A stretch of 64,000 nt of DNA, from assembly GCF_016097415.1 (NCBI RefSeq), contig NZ_JAEHGE010000001.1, positions 1,222,914 to 1,286,913 of the forward strand, given 5' to 3'. The translations under genes and the position numbers were made by a program. The stretch's first letter is position 1. Each line of letters begins with the position of its first letter. The notes under the pieces were generated by a model. That model was not told the origin of the DNA. It was given only the letters and a program-made list of their open reading frames with translations, and made no database searches. This document shows, piece by piece, positions 28,987 to 41,562 of this stretch. Origin of the DNA: a sulfur-oxidizing endosymbiont of Gigantopelta aegis. Its GTDB lineage: Bacteria; Pseudomonadota; Gammaproteobacteria; GRL18.

Positions 28987-31137
28987 CTAAAATTTTCCGT
29001 AATAACCTTCTTTTAAAGCATCAAACAAGTTGGCGGCGGTATGCATTTCACCATCGTATTCAACTTCTTCATTGCCTTTAAGATTGACTACGTCACCGTC
29101 TTCGAGTGTAAACTGATAGGTGGTGTTTTCTAAGTCAGCTTCTTTCACTAAGACGCCCTGAAACACTTCAGGATTAAAGCGGAAAGTCGTACAACCTTTT
29201 AAGCCCATATCGTAAGCGTATTCATAGATATGCTTGAAGTCTTCATAAGGATAATCTGTGGGCACATTGGCGGTTTTAGAGATGGACGAATCAATCCATT
29301 TTTGCGCCGCTGCCTGCACATCAACATGTTGCGTGGGTGTAATGCTATCCGCAGTAATGAAATAATCCGGCAGTTGCTCATTCGTTTCTTCTGAATAGGG
29401 CATTGCCTTTGGATTCACCATTTCACGATAGGCCAACAATTCAAAAGAGAAAACATCGACTTTTTCTTTGGTCTTTTTACCTTCACGAATCACATTGCGT
29501 GAGTAGTGATGTGCAAAACTTGGCTCGATACCATTACTGGCATTGTTGGCTAAAGATAATGAAATTGTGCCCGTTGGTGCAATCGAACTATGGTGGGTGA
29601 AACGTGCGCCGGTAGTGGCAAGTGCTTCGACTAGCTCAGGTTCTTCTTGCGCCAGTTGCTGCATATAACGGCTGTATTTAGCATGTAATACTTTACCGGC
29701 AATTTCATCACCGACTTTTAAGCCATCGGTGAGCATTTCTGGACGCTTGTGCAGCATTTCACCGGTTACGGTGAACATTTGATCCATGATCTTAGCTGGA
29801 CCCTTTTCTGTGGCCAAATCCAGACCGGCTTTCCAGCCTTCGACTGCCATGACTTTGGTCACTTCTTCGGTAAATGATAAGGAGTTTTTATCCCCGTATT
29901 TCATACCCATCATGGTGCAGGATGAACCTAAGCCCAGGTAGCCCATACCGTGGCGACGTTTATTGGTAATTTCTTCACGCTGCTGTGGTAGTGGCAGGCC
30001 ATTGATTTCAACCACGTTATCCAGCATGCGAGTGAAGATATGAATGGTTTTACGGTAGTTATCCCAATTAAATGATGCTTCGCTAGTGAAAGGCTTTTCG
30101 ATAAAACGGGTTAGGTTGATTGAACCTAATAAACAACTGCCATAAGGGGGCAGTGGTTGCTCACCGCAAGGATTGGTGGCACGAATGTTTTCACAAAACC
30201 AGTTGTTATTCATTTCATTGACTTTATCAATCAAAATGAAGCCCGGCTCGGCATAATCATAGGTGGAAGCCATGATGATGTCCCACAAGCGACGGGCTTG
30301 CAGGGTACGGGTCACACGACAGGCAATTAGCCCATTGTCGTTAGTAATATAGCCGTCTTTATTGGGTAGGTCTCGCCAGATGACTTGTTCGGTATCGCTC
30401 AGGTCAATTTCATCTTGTTGAACTTCTTTGTCGGTGACGGGGAATGATAATTTCCAAGGGCCGTCATTTTTAACTGCCTCAACAAATTCGGTGGTGATCA
30501 ATAAGGACAAGTTGAACTGGCGTAAACGACCGTCTTCACGTTTGGCACGAATAAAATCAATGACATCCGGATGACCAATGTCAAAGGTTGCCATTTGTGC
30601 GCCACGGCGGCCACCGGCAGATGACACGGTAAAACACATCTTGTCATAGATATCCATAAAGGATAAAGGCCCGGAGGTGTAAGCACCTGCACCGGAGACA
30701 TAGGCATTTTTAGGACGCAAAGTAGAGAATTCATAGCCAATACCACAACCGGCTTTCAGAGTCAGACCCGCTTCATGCACTTTGTTGAGGATGTCGTCCA
30801 TGGAGTCTTTAATGGCACCGGAAACAGTACAGTTAATGGTCGATGTGGCCGGTTTATGTGCTTGAGCACCGGCATTGGAGATGATGCGTCCTGCAGGGAT
30901 AACGCCCTGACGTAGAGCCCATAAAAATTCTTTGTAATAACGTTCTTGATTTTTTTTGCCCGTTTCTACATCGGACAATGCTTTAGCAACACGTTGATAA
31001 GTCTCATCGATATTGGCATCAACGGCCTCACCCTCTTTTGTTTTTAAACGGTATTTGGTGTCCCAGATGTCTAAAGATGCATCCTGCAATGCTATTTCTG
31101 TCACTGTATTGGGTATGGCGTGTAATTGAGCTGTCAT
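28987..31137 (-). CDS. nrdJa: Class II (B12-dependent) ribonucleotide reductase, catalytic subunit NrdJa
   Basis: Reduces ribonucleotides to deoxyribonucleotides without oxygen or a second radical subunit, using adenosylcobalamin. Catalytic barrel signatures: NCTVSGAIKDS (N-terminal redox Cys), AGCGIGYEFSTLRP, NPCGEQPLPPYGSCLLGS (radical-site Cys and Glu) and the phosphate loop TGTISLSL. I favour ATG 31137 (716 residues) because GGGGA is 9 bp upstream; an in-frame ATG at 31155 would add 6 residues. A paired NrdR site lies 134-180 bp upstream. Confidence 0.93.
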   Translation of the reverse strand: MTAQLHAIPNTVTEIALQDASLDIWDTKYRLKTKEGEAVDANIDETYQRVAKALSDVETGKKNQERYYKEFLWALRQGVIPAGRIISNAGAQAHKPATSTINCTVSGAIKDSMDDILNKVHEAGLTLKAGCGIGYEFSTLRPKNAYVSGAGAYTSGPLSFMDIYDKMCFTVSSAGGRRGAQMATFDIGHPDVIDFIRAKREDGRLRQFNLSLLITTEFVEAVKNDGPWKLSFPVTDKEVQQDEIDLSDTEQVIWRDLPNKDGYITNDNGLIACRVTRTLQARRLWDIIMASTYDYAEPGFILIDKVNEMNNNWFCENIRATNPCGEQPLPPYGSCLLGSINLTRFIEKPFTSEASFNWDNYRKTIHIFTRMLDNVVEINGLPLPQQREEITNKRRHGMGYLGLGSSCTMMGMKYGDKNSLSFTEEVTKVMAVEGWKAGLDLATEKGPAKIMDQMFTVTGEMLHKRPEMLTDGLKVGDEIAGKVLHAKYSRYMQQLAQEEPELVEALATTGARFTHHSSIAPTGTISLSLANNASNGIEPSFAHHYSRNVIREGKKTKEKVDVFSFELLAYREMVNPKAMPYSEETNEQLPDYFITADSITPTQHVDVQAAAQKWIDSSISKTANVPTDYPYEDFKHIYEYAYDMGLKGCTTFRFNPEVFQGVLVKEADLENTTYQFTLEDGDVVNLKGNEEVEYDGEMHTAANLFDALKEGYYGKF

Positions 31138-31270
31138 TAAGAAAAATCCCCACAATTGAAACTGACAAATTAAAGTGTCATGAAATAAGTCCCTGCTAAC
31201 ACCCTGAAAACTTTTATTATTTTTAAGAGAGGGCAGTTCATTTTGTTTTGTTTATATTGGTTTAGCTGAA

Positions 31271-31317
31271 ACAAGCTATCTTGTGTTTTCGCTGTTAAGA
31301 AACACAATATGTTGTGT
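31271..31317 (-). promoter_or_regulatory. Paired NrdR boxes upstream of nrdJab
   Basis: ACACAATATGTTGTGT (31302-31317) matches the NrdR consensus acaCwAtATaTwGtgt fully. ACAAGCTATCTTGTGT (31271-31286) matches with a few changes. They are 31 bp apart, three helical turns, the usual spacing for NrdR repressor pairs. The spacer 31138-31578 otherwise holds a CTGTTTTATAAAAAAACAG hairpin near 31469 and no gene; no cobalamin riboswitch was found. Confidence 0.85.
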
Positions 31318-31578
31318 TCTGATGAGGGAATCGTAAATTTTTCGGTGGCTCAGGTCAAGTCCTTTTGTGATAAAAAATTCATGTTTTTTTAGCAAAAAAA
31401 GTGGACATTTTTGAGAGCTAGACAGGACAAGGGATGTAGAAAATTTAGTATATTAGTAAATTACTAGCTGTTTTATAAAAAAACAGTAAATAGATTAAAT
31501 TTTAAGCACTTTAACGGCAATGACATTTTTCTGACGCCGCTTGTTAGAGCAAAGATGAAACGGCGAATTCATTCTTAT

Positions 31579-32964
31579 CTAAGCGTCCCCACTTTTAGAA
31601 CAAAGAGGGCGACCGGGCTTGAGATTTTGTTTGATTTCATCCACGCTTACCAGCGCCTGATCGTTAGCAAAACAGAGCCTTACCTGTTGTCCGGGACTAA
31701 GTTGTGTGGCTGATTTAATTAACTGATTGTCCTTATCCTTCACCAGACTATAACCACGCGCCAAGGTTGCCAGCGGACTATAGGCATCCATTCCTAGCGC
31801 GAAGGTGGCAATTTTTTGTTGTAATTGCTCTAAATGCTGTTGCATATTATGCGCTAAGCGCTGTTGTAAATATCTCAGCCGACTCTGTTGTAATGTAATG
31901 CCATGCTCAGGGGAATGTTGCTGTAATTGTGCGTTTAAGGTCAGCACTTTAGCCTGGCGGGCTTTTAATTGCAGACGCAGGTGTTGTTCCATACGGGCTG
32001 ATAAATCATCAATCCGCTGTGCCACTTCCTCCAGATAACGCCCCGGATGTTTGAGTTGCTTATATTGCCATTGTAATTGCTGTTGCAGCGCACGCAAGTG
32101 ACGCTCTATATGCTGCGTCAATTGTTGTTCAATACCACGCAACCAAGACAGCCATTCTTCTCGATCGGGGATGACCAGTTCTGCGGCAGCAGAAGGGGTT
32201 GCAGCACGTACATCAGCGACAAAGTCACAAATGGTAAAATCGACCTCGTGCCCGACTGAACTGAGCACTGGAATGGTACAAGCAAAAATAGCTCGTGCCA
32301 GTGCTTCATCATTGAACGCCCAGAGATCTTCAATAGAGCCACCACCACGACCAATGATCAGCACATCGCATAAATTTTGTGATTGTGCCTGCTGCAAGGC
32401 ATGCAATAATTGCTCAGGCGCATTAGCACCCTGTACCTGAGCCGGATAAATAATGATCGGTAAGGCAGGAAAACGGCGTTTTAGTACATTAAGAATATCC
32501 TGCAAGGCCGCGCCGGTAGGGGAGGTAATAATGCCTACACAGCGGGGGAGTTCGGGCAAATCCTGCTTATGTTGTGCATCAAACAAGCCCTGCGTTTGTA
32601 ATTTCTGTTTGAGCTGTTCATAAGCACGTTGTAACGCCCCCACACCGGCATCTTCCATGCTATCAACAATGAGCTGAAAGTCGCCACGCGCCTCATAAAG
32701 ACTGACCCGAGCCTTGACTAAAATCTGCATGCCTTCAGTGGGTACAAAAGTCAGACGCTGATTGCTTTGGCGAAACATTGCGCAACGCACTTGAGCACGT
32801 TCATCTTTCAGGGTGAAATACCAATGCCCAGAACGAGGCATCGCCAGATTAGAAATTTCTCCTGAAACCCAGGTCGTGGGAAAATTATATTCCAACACGC
32901 TTTTTACATTGCGGGAAAAATCAGAAACAGACAGGATATTAAGTTCAGTGCGCGTATTGCTCAT
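31579..32964 (-). CDS. xseA: Exodeoxyribonuclease VII large subunit
   Basis: Catalytic subunit of ExoVII, a single-strand exonuclease for repair. 461 residues. N-terminal OB-fold (about 5-100, GHWYFTLKDERAQVRCAMF), catalytic domain with PTGAALQDI, GRGGGSIEDLWAFN and SSVGHEVDFTICDFVADVRA, then a long Gln/Leu-rich coiled coil (260-400) that binds XseB subunits. The coiled coil creates several antisense and out-of-frame ORFs that are not genes. Confidence 0.96.
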   Translation of the reverse strand: MSNTRTELNILSVSDFSRNVKSVLEYNFPTTWVSGEISNLAMPRSGHWYFTLKDERAQVRCAMFRQSNQRLTFVPTEGMQILVKARVSLYEARGDFQLIVDSMEDAGVGALQRAYEQLKQKLQTQGLFDAQHKQDLPELPRCVGIITSPTGAALQDILNVLKRRFPALPIIIYPAQVQGANAPEQLLHALQQAQSQNLCDVLIIGRGGGSIEDLWAFNDEALARAIFACTIPVLSSVGHEVDFTICDFVADVRAATPSAAAELVIPDREEWLSWLRGIEQQLTQHIERHLRALQQQLQWQYKQLKHPGRYLEEVAQRIDDLSARMEQHLRLQLKARQAKVLTLNAQLQQHSPEHGITLQQSRLRYLQQRLAHNMQQHLEQLQQKIATFALGMDAYSPLATLARGYSLVKDKDNQLIKSATQLSPGQQVRLCFANDQALVSVDEIKQNLKPGRPLCSKSGDA

Positions 32965-33102
32965 AGGAAATTGTTGGTCATTTTTTCTTGAAGAGAAGCC
33001 AGAAAGCCATCATACAGAAAAATGCATCCGAGTCATAGTTACTAAAAAAGCCAATTTTTGCCCTGATTCATGGACATGGCTCACAGCATTTACGCACATT
33101 GA

Positions 33103-33131
33103 TTGATCCTGCCCATACTTTTCGCTAAAAT
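33103..33131 (+). promoter_or_regulatory. Candidate promoter for vgrG
   Basis: TTGATC (33103-33108) and TAAAAT (33126-33131) with 17 bp between, about 90 bp before the vgrG ATG, in a 259-bp spacer with no other feature. Confidence 0.4.
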
Positions 33132-36004
33132 AGCCGAACTTCATCTATCAGGACGATGGGTGAGTGGTCTCTATACAAACGACACAAAACGTATTTAATA
33201 CGGCTTCGATAAGGAAATCAACCATGGCTTCAGTCTCTCAAGACCCGATTACGCCCGGCAATACTCAGCGTTTGACTCTGGATATCAGCAATTGCATCGA
33301 AGACACCACAATCTTTGAGCTGTCAGGGCAACAAACACTCTCTGCACCCTATGAACTCAGCGCCCGTTTTATTTGTGGCATTCCTGATTTAGACCTGAGC
33401 CAATTAGTTCGCCAAGCGGCTATCATCACCTTATATTACAAAAACGAATCCCGCTATTATCACGGCATCATTAAAGACGCTACCCTGCTGGGCGAAAACG
33501 GCCAGTCCTACGTCTATGAAATCACTTTAGTACCGAAAGTCTGGTTTTTAAACTACCGCCGCAACTGCCGTATTTTTCAGCAAAAAAATGTTCAACAAAT
33601 TATCACGCAGCTCCTTGATGAAGCCGGACTCAGCGGTGAAGAAGTTCAGTTTCATCTTAAAGAACAATATGCGACGCTCAACTATACCGTGCAGTTCAAT
33701 GAAACAGACTTTGCCTTTATCTCACGTTTGCTCGAACGCCACGGCATCCATTATCACTTTGTGCATGAAAGTGATAAACATATACTGGTTTTTGCCGATA
33801 TTAATGAATCACTGCCACATATCGAAGCAGCCGATTTGGAATTACGCCCCCGCAATGGCTTAGAGCCGGACTATACCAGCTTTGCCAGTTTTCAACGCGG
33901 CGCAAGGATTGGCCATGACCATGCGACCCACATTGGTTTTGACCTGAGCAAACCCGCTAAAGATCTGAAACACGTACAACGTCTCAATGATAGCCAGTTT
34001 CTCGAACACTATAGCTTTCACGACCACCAAAGCTTCCAGAATGCCGAAGCCGGTCAACACTATATCGACCAAAGCCTACAAGCCTTCAAAGCCCAGACCG
34101 ATTTTGGTGAAGGCAAAAGTGACGTGATCCGAGCCGAACCCGGGTATCGTTTCATTCTCAACAATCACCAGCGTAGCGACTATAACCAGAAATACCTGAT
34201 CCATAATGTTAACTTTAAAGTCAGACAATACGCCTCACTGGAAGAATATGCCGGTGATGATAGTGGCTTTCACTATGATAATACCACGAAGTTCATCCCT
34301 GATAGCGTACGTTTCAAACCCGAACAAATCACCCCCAAACCTCAACTAGACTATCAGGATGGTGTCTTTGTCAGCGGCCCCAAAGGTGAAGAAATTTATA
34401 CCGATAAATACGGTCGCATTAAAGTCCAGTTCCCCTGGGACAGAGAAGGCCAGAATGATGAAAACTCCTCCTGTTGGATACCCGTCAGCCAAAGCTGGGC
34501 GGGCAATCAATGGGGTAAAATTCATATCCCAAGAATAGGCCATGAAGTCTTAGTCAGTTTCATCAATGGTGATCCCGACCAACCCATCGTTGTCGGCTCA
34601 CTCTACAATGCCGTCAATCGTCCTCCTTATGCATTGCCCAAACACAAAACCCGTAGCACCACCAAAACCAATAGCTCGCTAGGGGGCAAAGGCTTTAATG
34701 AAATTCGTTTTGAAGACAAAAAAGGGCAGGAACAAATTGCCATCTTTGCCGAAAAAGACATTGATAGCCGAGTCAAAAATGACCGCCGTGAACACATCAA
34801 TCACGACCGCCACCTCATCGTCAACAATACCCGTTTTGAACACATCAAAAACAACAAGCACCTCATTATTGATAACAACCAGAATATTGAAATCGGTGGT
34901 GATGCCCACCTCGATGTCGGTCAAACACACCACATCAAAGTCGGTCAAGATTATTATCTGGAAGCGGGCACAGAAATTCACATCAAAGCGGGCAATAAAA
35001 TGGTCTTTGATGCCGGTGAAATGCTCAGCATGAAAGCCGGTGGCAGCGTCATGAAAACCAGTGCTGGCGGTGTCGGCTTTAATGGCGCAACTATCCGTAT
35101 CAATGAAGGTGGTAGTCCCGGCAATGGTTCCGGTGCCAGCCCGCAAGCGCCCAAAATGCCCCAAGAAGCGGATAAGGATTATCCGGGCTATCAGGATAAA
35201 GTGCGTAAGGCACAAGCTAAGCATGTGCCACTACGCTTAATGGAGCAAGAAGTTCCACTTGAACCCAAACCCTTTCCTCCGAGAGTTTTTAATGACGAAT
35301 TACTTGCACCACCAATTGCACCCAAAGTGCCGTTTTATTTTTCAGCACAATTGAGGGATCACAATAATAAAATTCTGTCAGGCATTGCTTATGAATTGAC
35401 CTTAGATGGTGAAATGTTTAAGGGTTCAACGAATGGGGAGGGATTTATTGAGTTTGAAATTGAAGAAAAGCCGAAAGAATTAACGCTTTCTTATCGACCC
35501 ATTAAAGCCAATCCTGATTACATTGAATATTGGGAAGGTAGCATTGATACGCTTGAAAGTGAGTCGGAGACAAAAGGACAACAGAAACGCTTGCGACAAC
35601 AAGGATATTATCCAGGTGCTTTAGATGGGCAGGATATGGGTAAGACATCATCGGCCTGGTCTAAATTCACGGAACATCAAGGAAAGAGTTCGCGTGATGG
35701 ACAACGTTTGAATATGATGTGTCAACACTTTTCCGGACAGTTTTCTAAATATTTTTTTGGCTGTTTCAAGTGATTTTTGTCATTTTGTATTTCCTATCAT
35801 TTTAGTTTCTCATGTTAACTTTAAACAGATGAAGAGAAAGGGCTTTGCCCTCTGGAACGATAGAGCCGTTCCATTCACCCAAGGTATTTTCACAACGGTA
35901 ATGATCCTGTTACAATATCTTCACGGCACAGGCTGAGGAGCCGATGGCCGTCAACGGTAATGGGCGGCATTTATGTCGCCTTTTACCCTCTTCAATCAAT
36001 CGAT

Positions 36005-36860
36005 TTAAGCTATTTCCTGCTGTATTTCATAATCGACTGGTGACAAATAATCATTAGCCGAATGAAGTCGCTCCCGATTATAAAATACCTCAATATATTC
36101 AAATATTGTGCTTCTACTCTGGTTTTGAATCGACAATGGTGCGTCAATTCAGTTTTCAAACTATGAAAGAAGCTCTCTGATACAGCATTGTCCCAGCAAT
36201 TTCCTTTGCGGCTCATAGACTGAATTATGTTATGATCCGACAATATTTTTCTATGACTATCAGAGGCATATTGGCTACCTCGGTCAGTATGCCAAAGCAA
36301 TCCATCCATTGGTTTACGCTTCCATATGGCCATCAGTAAAGCATCATTGACTAGCTTGGCTTTCATTCGCTCATCCATCGACCAGCCAACAATTTGCCTA
36401 GAGAATAAGTCAATGACAACCGCTAAATATAACCAGCCTTCCTTGGTGGCAATATAGGTAATATCACCCACATAGTAGCGATCAGGTTGAGAGACAGTAA
36501 ACTCTCTTTCCAGTAAATTTGGAGATATACGCTTATTATGCTTGGAATTAGTCGTCGCTTTAAAGCGTCTCTTCGTTTTACAAAACAAACCGGCTTTTTT
36601 CATTAATCGACCAATTCTCCGGCGGCTTATATGAACGCCTTTTTCAGCCAGTTTTCTTTTAAGACGACGGGTTCCATAAGTCTTGCGACTGTCTTCAAAC
36701 AGTTTTTTAGCTGCTCAGTAAGCGCTTCATTTTCTTTCTCTCTATCCGTTTTAGGAGAGCTAACCCAATCATAATAGCAACTACGGGAAACATCCATAAA
36801 ACGGCACAGAATCGTTACCGGGTAATCTTTAGCCTGATCAGTTATCCATGCGTACTTCAC
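36005..36860 (-). pseudogene. IS3 copy 3 orfB (DDE transposase)
   Basis: The N-terminal segment (36627-36860, KYAWITDQ to WLKKAFI) and the catalytic segment (36010-36603) are in different frames joined at CTAAAAAACTG. A -1 shift on A AAA AAC would give [14 protein letters not shown] and read through. Near 36110 a deletion changes the C-terminus from [15 protein letters not shown] to an unrelated tail. Confidence 0.8.
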
Positions 36861-37155
36861 AAAGTTTCCCTTGCAAAGTACGCTGTGGCCTTTTTAATAA
36901 ATCACGCTCCTGAATCACTTTTGCCAATTCTTTTTTCAGACGTTTTACTTCATCATAAATGTGTTCATCACTTCTATTGGCTACCGTCTTCACCGGTTTG
37001 GAATATTTACTGATCCAGGTATGTAGAGTATTTACATTAACACCTAGCTCCCTGGCAGTCTGAGAAACGGGTTGATCCGTCTCATTAGCTAATTTGACAG
37101 CTGATTCTTTAAATTCTGATGTATAGCTTTTATTCGGTTTTTTTTGTTTGATCAT
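36838..37155 (-). CDS. IS3 copy 3 orfA (helix-turn-helix subunit)
   Basis: 105-residue frame with helix-turn-helix [18 protein letters not shown], then a leucine-zipper-like VKRLKKELAKVIQERDLL. The usual start MNDQ (37159) is out of frame by one base here (8 A rather than 7), so translation would use the ATG at 37155. It overlaps the start of orfB as in other IS3 elements. Confidence 0.8.
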   Translation of the reverse strand: MIKQKKPNKSYTSEFKESAVKLANETDQPVSQTARELGVNVNTLHTWISKYSKPVKTVANRSDEHIYDEVKRLKKELAKVIQERDLLKRPQRTLQGKLCEVRMDN

Positions 37156-37375
37156 TCATTTTAGGTCACACTTTTTATCTTTTAGTTATTTTAAGTTGTG
37201 TGTCCGGTTAAGTATAGCCACATTAATAATCCAGAAGAATCAACTTCAGACACAAAGAATAAATAATTACAATTGAGTTAATAATCAAGGATGAAATGAT
37301 AAGCAATGGCTTCGAATGAAATTGACCTGAAAGACATATTACTGGATTGTCGTGAGGCTGAGCTTTTATTAGCAC

Positions 37376-38618
<1,243 letters not shown>

Positions 38619-38916
38619 CACAGCAACAGCAGAAAAAAAAATGCTCTGCATACAGAAGTTAATAACTATTATGAAAAGTACAATTCTCATCCCCTAAACT
38701 ACTGAGAGAATATACTGAAGTTCAAGATCGCTGTGATGTTCTGCAACAACAGTGGCAACAGTTATCGTCGTTGAGTGGAGAAATAAATCCTGATTTTCAA
38801 GCTTGCCGTCAATGGTTGGATAAAATGAGAGACGTGGTTTCACAATGTTTCACAATGTGATATTAATCTTTTAAAAACACAACTTAAACTAAAAGATCAA
38901 CGTGATTTAAAAGTAA

Positions 38917-39925
<1,009 letters not shown>

Positions 39926-39955
39926 GCAGTAAAGCGACTGAACGAAAAAGGGTGA
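39926..39955 (+). pseudogene. Possible 3' end of a gene lost at IS3 copy 5
   Basis: Directly after the IS end the frame AVKRLNEKG-stop is followed 51 bp later by the nuclease gene on the same strand. It could be the last nine codons of a deleted gene (for instance a partner methylase) or of the coiled-coil gene, or chance. Too short to decide. Confidence 0.2.
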
Positions 39956-40427
39956 GGGAAGTACTGGCCTTATTCGAACCAACAAATAATAGTTAGTGGT
40001 GAATTTATGACTATGTCAACGAAAGAAGCATGGAACAAACTATTTGTTGAATTAGATATTAAAAACAATATTAATGCTCATGGTGTATTTTATCTGCAGG
40101 CTGATCGGATCAAGGCTATAACCCAAAAAGAGCCCCGATTAATGTGTAAGTTTGATCATCGTGAGTCAAGGCCTGCCATCTTACAGGAAAATAATTACAC
40201 TATACTGTCTGTTAAAAATGGGCATTATGCCATTGTTGATGCTGATGGCTATGCTGATATTCAGACAGATGATGTTATCCATCCATTCTATTGGCCGAAG
40301 TTAGGCCAATTACAAACATTACCACTTGGTTTTCGGTCTGAATCACAGGTTATTGATGCGGTGTATGCCAGTGGTATTTTTGAAGATTTTGTTGGAGAAA
40401 ATGAATTAGTTTTAACAGTGAGATAAT

Positions 40428-40658
40428 GTGGCTACACTTAACAAATTTAAAGAATCAGCTGTCAAATTAGCTAATGAGACGGATCAACCCGTTTCTCAGA
40501 CTGCCAGGGAGCTAGGTGTTAATGTAAATACTCTACATACCTGGATCAGTAAATATTCCAAACCGGTGAAGACGGTAGCCAATAGAAGTGATGAACACAT
40601 TTATGATGAAGTAAAACGTCTGAAAAAAAGAATTGGCAAAAGTGATTCAGGAGCGTGA
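40428..40658 (+). pseudogene. IS3 copy 6 orfA, N-terminally deleted
   Basis: Frame from a GTG or ATG within the IS end reads [18 protein letters not shown], then the usual helix-turn-helix. It ends early (KKRIGKSDSGA) because the A-run near 40623 has seven bases. Confidence 0.7.
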
Positions 40659-40699
40659 TTTATTAAAAAGGCCACAGCGTACTTTGCAAGGGAAACTTT

Positions 40700-41562
40700 G
40701 TGAAGTACGCATGGATAACTGATCAGGCTAAAGATTACCCGGTAACGATTCTGTGCCGTTTTATGGATGTTTCCCGTAGTTGCTATTATGATTGGGTTAG
40801 CTCTCCTAAAACGGATAGAGAGAAAGAAAATGAAGCGCTTACTGAGCAGCTAAAAAACTGTTTGAAGACAGTCGCAAGACTTATGGAACCCGTCGTCTTA
40901 AAAGAAAACTGGCTGAAAAAGGCGTTCATATAAGCCGCCGGAGAATTGGTCGATTAATGAAAAAAGCCGGTTTGTTTTGTAAAACGAAGAGACGCTTTAA
41001 AGCGACGACTAATTCCAAGCATAATAAGCGTATATCTCCAAATTTACTGGAAAGAGAGTTTACTGTCTCTCAACCTGATCGCTACTATGTGGGTGATATT
41101 ACCTATATTGCCACCAAGGAAGGCTGGTTATATTTAGCGGTTGTCATTGACTTATTCTCTAGGCAAATTGTTGGCTGGTCGATGGATGAGCGAATGAAAG
41201 CCAAGCTAGTCAATGATGCTTTACTGATGGCCATATGGAAGCGTAAACCAATGGATGGATTGCTTTGGCATACTGACCGAGGTAGCCAATATGCCTCTGA
41301 TAGTCATAGAAAAATATTGTCGGATCATAACATAATTCAGTCTATGAGCCGCAAAGGAAATTGCTGGGACAATGCTGTATCAGAGAGCTTCTTTCATAGT
41401 TTGAAAACTGAATTGACGCACCATTGTCGATTCAAAACCAGAGTAGAAGCAAAGCAGGCAATATTTGAATATATTGAGGTATTTTATAATCGGGAGCGAC
41501 TTCATTCGGCTAATGATTATTTGTCACCAGTCGATTATGAAATACAGCAGGAAATAGCTTAA
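40700..41562 (+). pseudogene. IS3 copy 6 orfB (DDE transposase), split only by the A6 site
   Basis: GTG start at 40700 reads [14 protein letters not shown] to WLKKAFI (40933); the -1 frame carries on from [10 protein letters not shown] through MKKAGLFCK (40957) to EIQQEIA (41562). All DDE residues are open in the second frame. Apart from the A AAA AAC site there is no other lesion in this orfB, so this is the copy to test for programmed frameshifting. Confidence 0.8.

Larger units (their letters stand above)
35715..37225 (-). mobile_element. IS3-family copy 3, inserted in vgrG
   Basis: 1511 bp, both terminal repeats, target duplication ATA (35712-35714, 37226-37228). It is the best full-length leftward copy: orfA is open, and orfB is open except at one A6 run and a small deletion near 36110. 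Confidence 0.95.
33224..37266 (+). pseudogene. vgrG: Type VI secretion VgrG with C-terminal TTR-like and peptidoglycan-binding-like domains, cut by IS3 copy 3
   Basis: Spike protein of a type VI secretion system. Start 33224 (MASVSQD) is 7 bp after AAGGAA; an upstream in-frame codon at 33164 is less likely. Order: gp27-like region (1-380), gp5 OB-fold with YTDKYGRIKVQFPWDREG and GDPDQPIVVGSLYN, beta-helix repeats (about 500-610), linker, a transthyretin-like segment (about 700-780) and a last segment QQKRLRQQGYYPGALDG resembling PG_binding_1. IS copy 3 is inserted at 35714 with ATA duplicated; splicing it out restores the frame to DGQRLNNPEESTSDTKNK and a stop at 37264-37266, 842 residues in all. 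The interrupted product lacks only about 13 native residues but gains an IS-encoded tail, so it may still work. Confidence 0.85.

Noticed and set aside
31138-31578. Cobalamin riboswitch before the B12-dependent reductase
   Set aside because: No B12-box-like conserved core was seen; paired NrdR boxes explain regulation better.
31805-32038. Cysteine-rich frame opposite xseA
   Set aside because: Arises from the Gln/Leu-rich coiled coil read backwards; no start site.
34679-35224. Long antisense frame opposite the VgrG repeats
   Set aside because: Shadow of the beta-helix repeats on the coding strand; hydrophobic low-complexity product with no start signal.
35714-35773. VgrG open frame running past 35714
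   Set aside because: The last 20 codons are IS3 terminal sequence; the native end is beyond the IS.
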